A stretch of DNA of 64,000 nt from Massospora cicadina (taxonomy: Eukaryota > Entomophthoromycota > Entomophthoromycetes > Entomophthorales > Entomophthoraceae). The notes under the pieces were generated by a model. The model searched no databases, was not told the origin of the DNA, and was given only the letters and a program-made list of their open reading frames with translations. Of the stretch, positions 33,300-45,038 are shown piece after piece. A program made the translations under genes and the position numbers. Numbering within the stretch: position 1 is the first letter of the stretch; the number at the start of each line of letters is the position of its first letter. The DNA lies in contig JAKSZP010009515.1 of the NCBI GenBank assembly GCA_022478985.1, positions 41,112 through 105,111 on the forward strand, given 5' to 3'.

Positions 33300-34518
33300 A
33301 ATAGTTGACAGAAAAATTGGGGATGAGCCCTGAGAAATTTAAGGTGCGCTTCAGAAAGCGATGGAAAACACCAAGACCATGGATGGACAAGCGTTTAGGA
33401 CAATTAAAGGGAAGCGGTTATTATTCCCAAAGCCTTCAGAAGGATCAGCTATTGTATAAGCCGCTCATAAGGTTGTCAGGCATATGGTCCTGAGAAAAAC
33501 AACTGATCATATTATCCAGTACTACTGGGAGTTGAACAACTATGATGTTTCAGACTATCTAACTTGTTGTGTGGAGTGCCAGCTGCACAAGCCACATAAG
33601 AAAACAACTTGATACTGAATGGTCCGCCCTGGATTTTCTTGGCACATGGTGTCCATTGACGTGATGGGATGCTGGTGATGAGAACAGGGGGAGTCAAATA
33701 CACTCATAGTTTCTATCAACCATCTGACGAAATGGGTTGAGATGAAGGCCCTAATGAAATTAGACACTACCAGTACCGCAAGGTTCATCCTGGATCAAGT
33801 AGTATATAGACATAGATGTCCACAGGTCCTGCTTAGCGATAATGGGAGAAATTTCATGTCTCATGTGATCCTGTGATTGAATGAGATTGGGGATCAGAGG
33901 TGTTGTGTTAGTACCCTACCAGCCGGAGATGAACAGACTGGTAGAACAAGTGAATATAATGCTGTTTGTAATGCTGAGGAAGCTGGTCACAAGAAGAACT
34001 TCCATGTGAGGAACATACCTGAGTTGGTGACATTCACCTACAATATCAGTCATCATATGGAGATGGGAAAAACGCTGTTTGAGTTGTTATATGGGAGGAT
34101 GGCTGCGTTGCTTCTGATTTTAAGCTTGGTGGTGAAACCAGCGTCAGGGATGAGTGCCAAAAAGTACTTGAACCAACTGACAAATATCCTGATTGATATG
34201 CAATCACAAGCATTTGATATGATGTTGAAGAAGAGGATACAAGCAAAATTGATGGACAATAAGAACTGGCCAGCCTTAGAAGAATATCGAATAGGTGAAA
34301 GAGTAGCCTATTGCGATATGCATGGTTTTGGAAGAAAAAACAAATTAGATGCATTGTGGTCAGGTTCATTTGAAGTTATTACCAAGATGGCAACTGTTGC
34401 CTACTCCATCAAGAATCTCTTGGATGGAAGAGTTGTGAATCGAGTCCATGCTAAGTATCTGAAATTATGGATCAATGAAAAAATTAAAAGAGTTCCCAAA
34501 GGACTGATGAACCATTAG
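33300..34518 (+). pseudogene. pol: Element A integrase
   Basis: The HHCC zinc finger near 33500-33600 has CCVECQLHK. The core has VSIDVMG (first Asp, about 33650), HLTKWVEMKAL and LLSDNGRNF (second Asp, about 33840). A 213-codon open frame at 33877-34518 covers the rest of the core and the C-terminal domain, including YNISHHMEMGKT, LLYGR and a GPY/F-like LDALWSGSFEVI block. This is the longest intact coding piece of element A. A frameshift lies just before 33877. Confidence 0.9.
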
Positions 34519-36552
34519 TTTGGTCTTGTCCTGATGATTAGGTCAAGTCCAAAAAAAGGACCTCTGAACCAATTTAGATGGTTAAGTCCGAAAAAGGACC
34601 TCTGAATCATAGAAAACTGGCAAGTTTAAGTACCCAGGACCCATTTTGGGGAAAAAATAAAGATGGACCGCTGAACCACAACAAGGCCAAGTCCCATGGA
34701 AAAAAGAAGAATAAAGATAAAAAATCGATAAAAAATATTGGAAAAATAAAAAATATGATAAACCATATAGAAAAAAATGATATAGTTTCTAAAATCATAT
34801 CTCTATTAATTGTCCCCACTATGGGGATGATTCCGCCTATGTCACCTCTTGGGGGAGGAAGGATAGATCGTGGTAGGAATGAACTGGCTGTTGAAATGAT
34901 GTTAAATTGGATGCTAGTGAGGGCTAGACCTAAACAAAACCACGTTATTTGAGTGGATGCAGAGCCCTGAAAGAAAGTGACTAGGGGAAGGGAAATTGAA
35001 ATGTTAGAAGAAGCCAATTGCAAAACCCTGGAGTGGGGATGAAAGCAACAGTATAAGAAGAGGCAGTCGGCAAATAACCACAAGTAATCTGGATATTTTA
35101 CCAGAGCTGAAATATTAGTCTTGAGCACCTGACGATGGGCTTCATTAAGAACACTGGAAATATGAGCCAGCAGCAAACAAGGGATGCTTGATGGGGGTTG
35201 CCAAATCATCCCCAACTAAAGCCATCAGCGGAAGATACCAATGGGAAGTGACAGAGAAGAGATAGTCAAGCAAGGACAAATGGCATCCTGCAAGTGATGA
35301 CTACAAGCTTCTCAGAAGCTGAAGCAGAAGGAGCGATGGAAGCTGGGAGAGGTTGGAAGACTCATGGACCAACTTTAAAGAACTTGGCCAGTAAAGCGAA
35401 GAGCATAAGTGGTGGTATTCTGATCTAGGATGTTCTCAAGATCAGAGGGATTCAGCACTAGGGACAAAGCCTTGGTGACTTGGGCCCATAATTCAGTGTA
35501 GGGGACCTTGAAATAAATACTGTTGCTGATGGTGAGCTCAGTAGCCAGAACAGTGGGTTTGTAATATTATCTGAGTCAGAAGAAGAATTCAGGAAGCAGA
35601 TCCAACATGGCAAGAAAAGAGTGATCAAGAGTGGAAGGCATAATCTCCGGAGTATCCACAACAATGGTTGGTGCATCTGCAAAAGGAGCCAAAATTTCAG
35701 GAGAGCTTCAAAATCTAACTATGGAATCGATGACAGAGTAAGATTCAGCTAAGAGTTGTTTGAAACGATTGCAAGCTTGGTTTTGGAGAGATTGGTTACC
35801 GTTTCCAGTAATTTGATGGAAGGACTAGCCACTGGCGCCAGACTAGGCATATGAGTCCTGGAGAATAATAGAAGAGGTTCCGTCATGCATCCCAACTCAT
35901 CTGCTAGAAGAGACGGAGGTCTTGATCAGACAAACTATTTAGAAGCTGCTGGTATTGAAACTCAGAATTTGACATATGTGCTGGATAAGAGGGAGGATGC
36001 CAGACTTATATGGAAGTTGACATTATGCACTCTACAATCCATTAAGCTCCATTTTAGGAGAAATTAATCTCAAACTTAATGGGATAAGCTCTAAGAGTTG
36101 AAAAGGAATGACTTGAGCCAAGAGGTTATGAGAGAAATAACAAGGGAAAATAAAATAAATATTCTTAATTAGGCCATGAAACAAACATTGATGGCAAGAG
36201 TCTCCTGTCTAGGATAAGGAGAAAATCAGTAAATAAAGGATGCCAGACCAAGAATCCTGAATATGACAGCGGGTCATATGCCCTGACAGGGGGAAAACAA
36301 GATCCTGGGACTAATATCATCACGAGTAAATTGATCATCCCAGCACGACAGTAGATCATGGGGACTGTGCTCTGAGTAGGTGGTAGCAAGGAGGAAGAGG
36401 AAGAGCGCCGCATGCCAAAGGTTGTCCTGAGCAGCGTTGAGTATTAATGATTGTACTCTGCTTGAGCCAATGAAGTATTTGACCAAGTGGCCATAGTGAT
36501 GTTCTCATGCCCCAGACCTTTTCTCGCTAACAATCTAGGCAAGAGGGGGATG
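34519..36552 (-). other. Post-integrase region of element A with an antisense frame
   Basis: About 2 kb separate the integrase stop from the 3' LTR, where most Gypsy elements have almost nothing. On the plus strand only short frames appear (for example a Lys-rich 124-codon frame at 34578-34952). On the minus strand a 202-codon frame runs from 35215 to 34607, and further shorter frames lie upstream (35682-35458, 36413-36165, 36486-36274). The antisense frame is hydrophobic at its C-terminal part. No domain recognised. It may be an antisense accessory gene relic, unrelated inserted DNA, or chance. A purine-rich PPT (AAGAGGGGGATG) ends the region. Confidence 0.4.
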
Positions 36553-37688
36553 TGTTGGGATTTTTGCCTATATTCCCAGCCTGCTAGATTACCAGGAATC
36601 GCTAGGTGATAATTCCCTAAGGCGAAGTGAATTGGAAATCAGATGGCTCAAGTTTCAGAGTAACTACATTCAGGAGATTTTGGGATATTTGCCTGGTCAT
36701 ATCTATCGAGGATTGATCTGGATGAATACTTAAGATCTCATTGGGTGGAGTTGCCGACAAAATAGGGGCATCTGGTAGTGATTAACTATGAGCTGTACCA
36801 ATTGGGATCAGTTGGGTTTCATCACTGACTGATTAGGAAGGAGTAGCAAGTTGTGAGGCGGGTGATGTCACCTGCAACTTGAGAATTGATCAGTTGGTGC
36901 ATGACTTGCCTTAATGGGTAATAAGTCCCATTACCTAAGCAGGGCACTAGCCAAATATGGTTTATTCGCTTGGATTGAGAGGAAAAATTAGGGACACGTT
37001 TTCCAACTCTTTCCATTTAGGTCTTGAGGATGTCCAACGATGGAATCTTAGCCAGGATGGGGAAGACCACCACTGCCAAGATGATGATGGGTGATTCAAT
37101 GGCAACAGCTGCTGTTTCATTAAAGAGGTTTCAACTGAGTGTTAGATGACCAATCCCTACTATAAATTCCTTAGAATTCCCCTAATGAAAAACCAGAGTT
37201 TAGAACAGAGTTATATAGTTTTATAGTTTTCATCTGGTATATGGTTTAAGTAGTAAACTATCATCGGCCTTCCATTAGGCTATTCTTAAGGATATTATTG
37301 CTGTGTACGATAATTGGGAGACTCTTAGTGAAAAGAGTAAATATCTGAGTGGGGATCTACAGAAGGAGTAACAATCAGGGATTGCTGACTGTGTGTTGGA
37401 CTGAAGAGACTGTCACTGGGGAATCTCAGAGAAGATCAGGTTGGACAGAACGAGAGAATGAATCCCTAGATCACAACATCTTAAGTATTTCTAGCGAGAA
37501 TACTGGCCAAGCGTTGGGCCAAGATATAAGAATTCACACTCAACTACGGATAATAGTCATCATATTATTATTAACTGATAATCTAAAATACATTAAAACG
37601 CAGACAAAGTGCACAAGAAACCGAACCTGTGCAATAAAAATATTACTGGGGTTGTTTGCCAATAATAGCCCTTCAGTAAATTTTTACA
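36553..37688 (+). repeat. 3' LTR of element A
   Basis: TGTTGGGATTTTTGCC to AAATTTTTACA, 1136 bp, preceded by AAGAGGGGGATG as polypurine tract. By eye, substitutions against the 5' LTR are scattered throughout, so the insertion is not recent. Confidence 0.95.
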
Positions 37689-38618
37689 CCTGCCTAATAT
37701 GTAAGAAGCAATCCAGTCGCAAATCCAATTATCAATATCAACCCACCACGCCCTAACAACCATTTCATACAATAAGCTTGGATGTGTTAAGTCCACTACC
37801 TAAGACTACCAGCAGAAATTGCTATATCCTAGGGGGGCATTGATCACTTCGCCAAATGGGTTGAAGCAGTTTCTCTTTCTGCCCAAACCGTCAAAGCTAC
37901 TTCCACCTTCCTCCATCGATATATTTTAACCCGGCATGGTTGCCCCTAGGTCCTACTGTGTGACAATGGGAAAGAATTTCACATCATGAGTGTTAAAGCT
38001 CTTAGCTAATTCCATGGGGACGCAGCAACTTTTCTCAGCCCCTACACCCTTCCATGAATGGTACTGTGGAAAGAGAAAATAGAACTATGATTTCCATATT
38101 ATGAAAGATAACCAGCTCAGATCCCCTACACTGGGATCAATTCTTATCTAGTGCCATCTTGGCCTACCATATCAACCACCATAGAATCCTTAAAATGGTT
38201 TTCTTCTGCATAAGTTATGGTTGGGAACCTGGAGTACTAGTCTTGGTAGCCAAAGGCGTCTTCTCTGGTAGGACATATAAAACTGAAAAAGCCCTGAAAA
38301 GATTGTCACAAAGCATTATAAGCTGCAGTCTGAGCCATGATTAACCTAGCTAAAATGGTAACCAAAGAAGGGATAGCTGCAAATGAGCATAGGAAGCCAC
38401 TCCCTTCCTTTCAAGTTTCAGACTTGTTATTGTATTATCACAATTGTATCACTCCAAGAAATGAGAAACTTGGGTCTACTTGAAAAGCTTTTTTGTAGCC
38501 ACTTATAAGTGAGGGGATAATTATTCCATCAAATCCCTTTCTACAGGAGTGATTATTAACCGCGTTCATGGCTAGTTCTTGCGGCCTTATTTTCCCCCTA
38601 ACACTCTTGAAGTGGTGA
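37689..38618 (+). pseudogene. pol: Element F integrase core (continuation)
   Basis: Resumes with CLICKK, the C-x-x-C half of the integrase zinc finger. Core: an IDHFAKWVEAVSL segment near 37835-37880, then RHGCP and LLCDNGKEF (37930-37985), which keeps the catalytic Asp. An eroded third acidic block lies near 38060 and an AYHIN-type motif at 38160. Frameshifts and stops (37950, 38010 and others) interrupt it. The 3' end is A-poor, with no clear PPT before the LTR. Confidence 0.82.
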
Positions 38619-39344
38619 TGTCAGAAAATTACAAGTCCAATGCATTAATAAGAGTGGTTCAGAAGTGAATAATGTAAAAATTAGCCAAAAGACCTTGGTC
38701 TATTCCCAGTGGAACCCCTCAAATTGGAGTAGCACTTTTACTAATACTACTCAAAAATAGCTCGAGTTTGGGTAGCCAAATTGCTCCAACTATGCGACGA
38801 AATCCAGGTGTACATTGGTGATTCCTCCCCAGACCACTTACAATTTATTTCATGTACCTATGTCAAGAACACCCCCTTTTATAGCCTTGGAGGGAGTTCC
38901 TCAAGGTGCAAATATTTTCCGCCAAGGTGATTTGCTCAAGCTTATAAAATCTTTACCTCACAGCCATGTCATACCTACTCTCAACCCTCCGTCAGCCGTT
39001 CCATCAAAGTGAGATGATATTCAAGAGCTTTGATAGGTCTAATGTCCATATTCCCTACTTCAGACTTTACTAAGAAATTTGAACTTGGAGCCTCAACAAT
39101 TTAGATACTAGATACTGACTTATTAAGAGGATTTGCTCTTTGACCCCCTCGCTGCTTCTAATAAAAGCATATATCAAAGTCTAACTTTTTTGTATTTTAG
39201 TTTTTATCATTTTTAGTATAAGTGGTATGTGAATATCCCTATATCAATTGACTAGTCAGTAGAGAGTGTTATATCTGAGGAATTATTGTTGAAATTTTAG
39301 GTGTAAAACGCACAAACAAGAACATAATACCCTTAAACTCAAAA
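38619..39344 (+). repeat. 3' LTR of element F
   Basis: TGTCAGAAAATTACAAGTCC to AACTCAAAA; pairs with 10344-11070. Followed by the ATTCG target copy. Confidence 0.92.
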
Positions 39345-39349
39345 ATTCG

Positions 39350-40547
39350 CATCTGCATAAGAAAAGGAGAGTCTGTTGCTGCCTTTTCAGAACAGTTCTA
39401 TGTTGAAGCGCTGATGCTGTTAACCTCTAAGATGTTGACATTGGATGCCGTGTTTCATACTTCATGACCAAGTTGGCATCTCACCTCCCTCTGGAGATGC
39501 ACATGACTTCTGTGAAACGCTATTTTCAAAACGTTCATGATATAAAAGAGGCTCCGCTAGATGTTGCAGACTTCCATAAGCTTGAGGCTTCTCATGGAGT
39601 TTTTTTAGACCTCAAGTTTTGGCCATTATAGACCAAAAGTCTAAGCTTAGTCTTAGCCATTGAAGACCAAAAGGATAACCTTTATGTTTTGGCTTCTGAG
39701 GATCAAAAGCCAAAATTAAAGCGATCTGAATGTCTGGTGTGCCTACTGTAATAAGTTAGGCAATATGAGACTGTGCGCTGAAAGAAGAAAGCTGACATTG
39801 AGGATCAGGGAAAAGAGATGTAAGCATAGGGATAGGTACTCCTATTGCTTACAAATCTCATGTGCCTGGCTCACTTACCTCTATTTTTCTATCTCTGTAT
39901 GTTGATAATACCCTTGGTGATGAATCTGAAGGGGAGTATGAATATGTTGGTTACTATGTCTTAGGAGTACCTGCTGAATTTGAGGTTTCTGATTGGTTGA
40001 ACGCTGGAGGAGTAGACGATGCCACCATACCTGAGGAAACAAAGCTCAGTTTAGTTTTAGGGTGTCATGAGGTTATTGACACAGCCAGTGATGTTGATCA
40101 AATCTTGGACGGCTTGATTTGACCTCTTCAGCGGGTCCATATCTTTTAGTCCATCTTAGGAACCCTGACCAAGGTGAGAGTTATTATTCAAAGAGTCCAA
40201 GCATAGCCATCCTGGATACTGGCTCCCTAGTAAATGGTATCTCCTCTAAGCTTATCAAAAAGATTAGGCTGGCGCTTGATATGGAGTACACTCAGAATTT
40301 TGGAACCACCATCCCAAACAACACCCGCGCCATTGGGGCATGTTCTTCCCTTCCAATTCGAATTGGGAAGCTGATATTATCAAATCATGCAGTGGCCTTG
40401 GACAACAACACTAATTATATGCTCATAGGTACCCAATTTGTGATTGAGTACGAGGAAATAGTTAGCATGAAGCAAGGTTTCCTCTCATTACCCAACTACA
40501 AAGTCCCTTTAGTATTATCCAATAAAGATCCCAACAAGAATAAATAA
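39350..40547 (+). pseudogene. gag-pol: Element C gag end and protease
   Basis: Gag resumes after element F with the CATCTGCATAAG segment and runs in broken frames to about 39800. Two open frames follow: 39862-40122 (acidic linker) and 40119-40547, which holds the retropepsin. Residues 30-36 of the latter are AILDTGS, the catalytic triad region, and NNTNYMLIGTQFV near residue 110 is the flap-proximal Gypsy motif. This is the best preserved protease in the window; the stop after NKDPNKNK may be natural or a mutation. Confidence 0.85.
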
Positions 40548-40561
40548 TCATGCCTTATTAA

Positions 40562-42400
40562 ATGTCCCTTTTCCGCTATGAATTAACATTATACCACCAA
40601 AGGATGAAATACAAAAAAATGCCTGATTTAGTGGATGCTAAGGACGGTATTCCGTTTTATTCTGCAGATGAGGTAGTGATTAAGCCTGGTGAACAACGAG
40701 TAGTTAACACAAAAATCACGCTCCAAATTACACACCACTGCTTGTTGCATATCATAAGTCTTTAGGGTGTTAGCCTCTTGGAGCCTTGGGTATTTCATGG
40801 TATACTAGACCCAGCCTACCAGAGACCTATTACTATTCTGCTGGGGAACCTCACCTACAAGGACCTCATTATAAGAAAACACCAGAAGATTGGTAGAGAC
40901 TTATTGGTCCCCATAGAGACATTGAACGAATTCACTTCATTGACTCTATGCTAAATGTTGGCTTGCCCAAAGATAACCTCTTATGTACCATAAAAAATGT
41001 TCTTACTCAGATGAGCTGACCTCAGACGAACTTGAAAGTTCCATACCTTATTGGAAGGCTATAGTGACATATTCTCTGAGCTTAGATACCAACTATGGGC
41101 ATATGAAGGACTAGAGACACTCCATCGATGTGGATGATTCCCATCCCATTTGGTCCAAACCTTATCGCAAGTCAAAGGTGGAAGAGCAGCAAAGGGGACT
41201 GAGCTCAAGCAGTTACTAACGCGGGGTACTAGTCCCTTTTTCAAAGTCCTTGACATTTCACCCTCTTGCTAATCAAAAAGAAAAACGGAGGTCATCAGGT
41301 GTCTTGGACTACTGCAAACTAAACAATCTCATGGAAAAGAATAGCTATTATATCCCCTGCTTTCTTGACGCCCTGGCCCAACTCTCCATATCTAACTTCT
41401 TTTCCGCCATGGACTTGGAAAGCAATAATGGAAAATGGACCTCTCTTCAAAAGATTAGGAGAAATGCGCTCTTATTTGCAGTGTGGGTCTATTCCAACCT
41501 ACCCAATTACCTCAAGGGTTATGCAACGCTCCCGCAACTTTCTAGTGAGCCATGGATCACATCTTGCAGGAACTTTTGTTAAGTTGCGTCATTATCTATC
41601 TTGATGACATCATGGTGTTTCTAAGACCTTCAATGAACATTTTACTCACCTAAAAGATGTGTTTCAACGCTTGCGTGAGTTCAACATCAAATTAAAACCC
41701 TCCAAGTGCACCTTTTTCTAGTGTAAATTAGACTTCAATGGCCATGCTATCTTTCAGGAAGTAATCCAACCCATACAGGATAAGGTTGAAGCGATATCAA
41801 AAAAGCCTCCACCTAGAAATCTAAGGATATTCAGGTATTTATAGGAATGATGGGGTATTACCATCAATTCATCCCAATGTTCACCCATCTCAGCGAGCCC
41901 CTTGTCCACCTGTTGACAAAGAACCCTTCTTTTCATTAGGGCGCTTAACAAAAGGCCGCTTTTGAGACTCTGAAGCAATTGCTATAACAACGTCCTATCA
42001 TGCGGCCCCAAACTATGGTAAACCTTTTTATTCTGTTTGCTGACGCCTCAGACTATCCTGTTGGGGCCATCATTGATCAACTTGATGAAAACGGTATAGA
42101 TCATCCCATATCTTACTATAGCAAGAATCTATCAAAAGATGGAAGCAATTATAGCATCACTGAGAAGAAGTGCCTTGCTGTTTTGTTAGCTGTAAAACAC
42201 TACCGTCCTCTCTTGTATGGCACTACTTTCACTGTGGTTAATGACCACCCTTCCCTTAAATGGTTAAAAAAGATGAAGGATCCTACCAGCTGTTTATCGC
42301 GTTGAGCTCTAAAGCTCCAGCATTATGACATGAAGATTGAACAACACTGGAACCTAGCATATTTAATTCGATGGGTTAACTTGGTTACCACTTTTGTATT
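40562..42400 (+). pseudogene. pol: Element C reverse transcriptase and RNase H
   Basis: The connecting segment at 40562-40765 (MPDLVDAKDG, PGEQRVVNTKI) matches element F at 14045-14160. RT is in pieces: the fingers near 41130-41300 in several frames, FFSAMDLE at 41397, and YLDDIMVF encoded near 41600. The palm has a deletion or shift around 41430-41560. RNase H is open at 42000-42305 with FADASDYPVGAI, YYSKNLS, NYSITEKKCLAV and a VVNDHPSLKWL block, where the usual third catalytic Asp is Asn. Confidence 0.9.
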
Positions 42401-43628
42401 TAAACAACAGAGAAGCGGAGAGTTATATGACCTATTGATGGCCCAGATGACAGGGAGGATGAGAATGAGCATTTTCTTAAAATGTTAAAATGGCACTCCT
42501 GCAACACCAAAGTGTAAAGTGGGAAGTTGTATAAACAGGTGAAGGCCAAGTGGTTACCCTATCTTCGCCCCTTGGAACGTGTACCTTTTGTCCTGGAGGC
42601 TCACTCTACCCTAGGTCATGGGGAGTGAAGATAACATACGATTAGATTAGGGATTGAGACCATTGGGAAGGAATTATGGAAACCATTATCAAAGTCTTGG
42701 ATGACTTCCAAACATGTAAAAATCAATACAGATTCAAGGATAAATACCAATATAGCTGACTAACCTTCAACAACCATTCCATACCATCATCCTAGATGTA
42801 GTAGGTCCCCTCCCTCAGACTACCGGTGGGAACAGATGTATCCTGGTAGACATTGTCCAATTTACTAACTGGATTGAAACAGTGGCTCTCCCAGCCCAAA
42901 AGGCCAAAGTGGCGAAGCTTTCTTACATCAAAATATTTTTACTCGTCATGACTTCCCCCTGGTTCTACTCTGCGACAATGTGAAGAATTTCACCTCCAGA
43001 GTGGTCAAGAACCTGGCTATCTCTATGGGAGCCCAACAAATTTTCTCAGCCCCTTATAATCCTTCTACCAATGGAACCATGGAGAGAGCAAATGGAACCT
43101 TGGTCTTAATACTACAGAAATAGCCACTTCTGATCCAATTTATTAGGATCAAGTCTTTCCTAGTGCTCCTATAGCCTACCAGATTAGTTATCACCAGATC
43201 CTGAAAATGCCCCCTTCCACATCTTGTATGGTTAAGAACTGGGGATACCAGCCCTTTTGCTAAGGATGTCTTCTCCTCTAGTGTTGAGGAACCTGAAAAA
43301 GCTATGAGAAGATTGGCTTAGCGCATCATATAACTCCAATCTGAAGCTATGACCACTTTAGAAAAACAGTTACTAAATAAGGCCAAGCTGCCAATAAGCT
43401 CTGAGCCCCTTTTTCTTCCTTCCAAGTGTCAGACCTTGTCCTGTATTACACTAACCGCATCACTCCTAGTTGCATCAAGCTTGGGTCAATTTGGGAGGTC
43501 CTTTAGTTATCACCTACATGAGGGGTGATGAGTATTCCATTAAGTCTCTAGCTACTGGAATCATCTTAAATTGGGTACATGGACTTTTCTTATGCCTTAT
43601 TTAACCCTAACTCTCTTGAAGGAGGTAG
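42401..43628 (+). pseudogene. pol: Element C integrase
   Basis: The zinc finger lies at about 42600-42730 (DDFQTCKNQY as the cysteine half), and the core begins near 42785 with ILDVVGPLPQTTGG. A DIVQFTNWIETVALP segment follows, then CDNVKNFTS near 42970 in another frame and NPSTNGTMERANGTL near 43065-43100. Three frames are needed. The region ends in a PPT-like GAAGGAGGTAG right before the 3' LTR. Confidence 0.85.
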
Positions 43629-43868
43629 TGTCAGACAATTGCCATCTTGACTTTAGATGAGTGTTTTGGGTGCTAATAGTCCGATATTTAATAATATGAA
43701 TCCGCCTCTCCCTTGGTGGTATGATTCAACTCAAAGTAATTGTTCTACTCCTTACCTTTAGACAAATAGACCAGGTTGAGATTCCCTTGTCGCTCTCCAC
43801 CCTTGGCAGAATAACCACCTGAGTTGGAGGGGCATTAATCCCTGGCAACGATTTAGTATTATTGTATA

Positions 43869-45038
43869 CTAGCCGATTTACCCGTACTTCGCTATGGTGT
43901 CTATAAAATTAAAGATTTTCAATTTATTAATTTAGATTTTATATTATAGATAAACAAAACCACTCAGCCAAATCTAATTGCTCAATCGAATCAACTAAAA
44001 TCCACCAACCACTCAGGTAAACCTAACTGAACTTATCGAAACAACCAATAACTAATCACCCCTTAAACTAAACTGTGTCCGATTAATTTGACCAAAAGCC
44101 ATCAACCACTTGGCCAAACAAAATAAACCTATCGAATCAATCAAATAATACCAAACTGCTACCCAAAACATCTCTATATTTCTAAAATCATCATGTATAT
44201 GACATATCTTCCAAACTACTAAAGCAACTTCTACTTAACTTGCCAAAAGTATTTTATTAAATAGGTGAGCCAAATTAGGCAGTTTTTTAAAATATATAAA
44301 CCTAACATCCAGATACCCGTGCTTTGCTACGGTATTTAGTTTATCAAATGATGAGCTCACATTGTAGCCTATAGGCTGTGCCAGCACTACTCTCAAGCCA
44401 CTCGGACTAACAGCTCCGCTGTTGCCCTCGTTGCTGGTGAACTGATTATCCTAACTACTTAATCTATTTAACCTCTAATACTGATTTTTGTTGAGTTTCA
44501 GGTGAGCAATTTGGTGAATTATTAGATAATTTTTGCCAATTCTCACCCACTCACCCAAATAGATTAAACCCATCAGGCTTGATAATTTCAGATACGATTT
44601 TATTTGCCAATTCTCACCAACTCACCCAAATAGATTAAACTTATCAGACTCGATTAGCTTCAGATGACAAAGTGTGAATTATTAGATAATATTCACCAAT
44701 TCTTACCAACTCACCCAAATAGATTGAACCTATCATACTCAATAGTTTCAGATTCGACCTTATTTGCCAATTCTCACCCACTCACCCAAATATATTAAAC
44801 ATATAGAATTGAATAGCTTCAGGTGAGCAATTGGTGAATTATTCAACAATATTTGTCAATTCTCACCCACTCGCCCAAATAGATTAACCCATCAGGCTCG
44901 ATAATTTCAGATTCGATAAGATTCGCCAATTCTCACCCACTCACCCAAATAGATTGACCCTATCAAACTCGAATGTTTCAGATGTCAATCAGTCAGTAAG
45001 TCAGTCAGTCACTGAATGAAAATTTTTTATTAAGTAGA
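43869..45038 (-). mobile_element. Non-autonomous Helitron in the 3' LTR of element C
   Basis: On the minus strand it starts TCTACTTAATAAAAAATTTTC (45038 downward) and ends CGGGTAAATCGGCTAG (43869). TC at the 5' end, CTAG at the 3' end, a hairpin-forming CCATAGCGAAGTACGGG shortly before it, insertion exactly between A and T and no target duplication are the hallmarks of rolling-circle Helitrons. The 5' LTR of element C at about 8133-8147 is the precise empty site. There is no Rep/helicase frame, so it needs an autonomous partner. A second end-like segment (ACCCGTGCTTTGCTACGG, about 44316-44333) suggests a composite structure. Confidence 0.93.
44495..44990. repeat. 160-bp dimeric tandem array inside the Helitron
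   Basis: The motif CCAATTCTCACCCACTCACC recurs with small changes at 44536, 44607, 44696, 44767, 44856 and 44926. Spacings alternate 71, 89, 71, 89, 70, so the repeating unit is a 160-bp dimer present three times. The 89-bp half includes a GTGAATTATT segment absent from the 71-bp half. Confidence 0.92.

Larger units (their letters stand above)
29417..37688 (+). mobile_element. Gypsy element A, inserted in integrase of element F
   Basis: 8272 bp with long LTRs (1141 and 1136 bp) and target duplications CCTGA (29412-29416) and CCTGC (37689-37693), one base apart. The F integrase zinc finger reads through (VLDACLICKK-type block) if A is removed. Besides RT, RNase H and IN it has an unusually long region, about 2 kb, between IN and the 3' LTR. 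Confidence 0.93.
10344..39344 (+). mobile_element. Gypsy element F, inserted in gag of element C
   Basis: LTRs of 727 bp (10344-11070) and 726 bp (38619-39344) flank a gag-PR-RT-RH-IN relic. Target duplications are ATGCG (10339-10343) and ATTCG (39345-39349), one base apart. The C gag frame reads through if F is removed. F hosts element E in its RNase H region and element A in its integrase region, plus an unexplained insert near 13.2-14.0 kb. Without these it is about 7 kb. Its Gag, PR and IN resemble those of C closely enough to make them sister families. Confidence 0.92.

Noticed and set aside
44495..44990. CRISPR array suggested by regularly spaced repeats
   Set aside because: The spacers are themselves repeated and the array lies in a eukaryotic Helitron; it is a dimeric tandem repeat.
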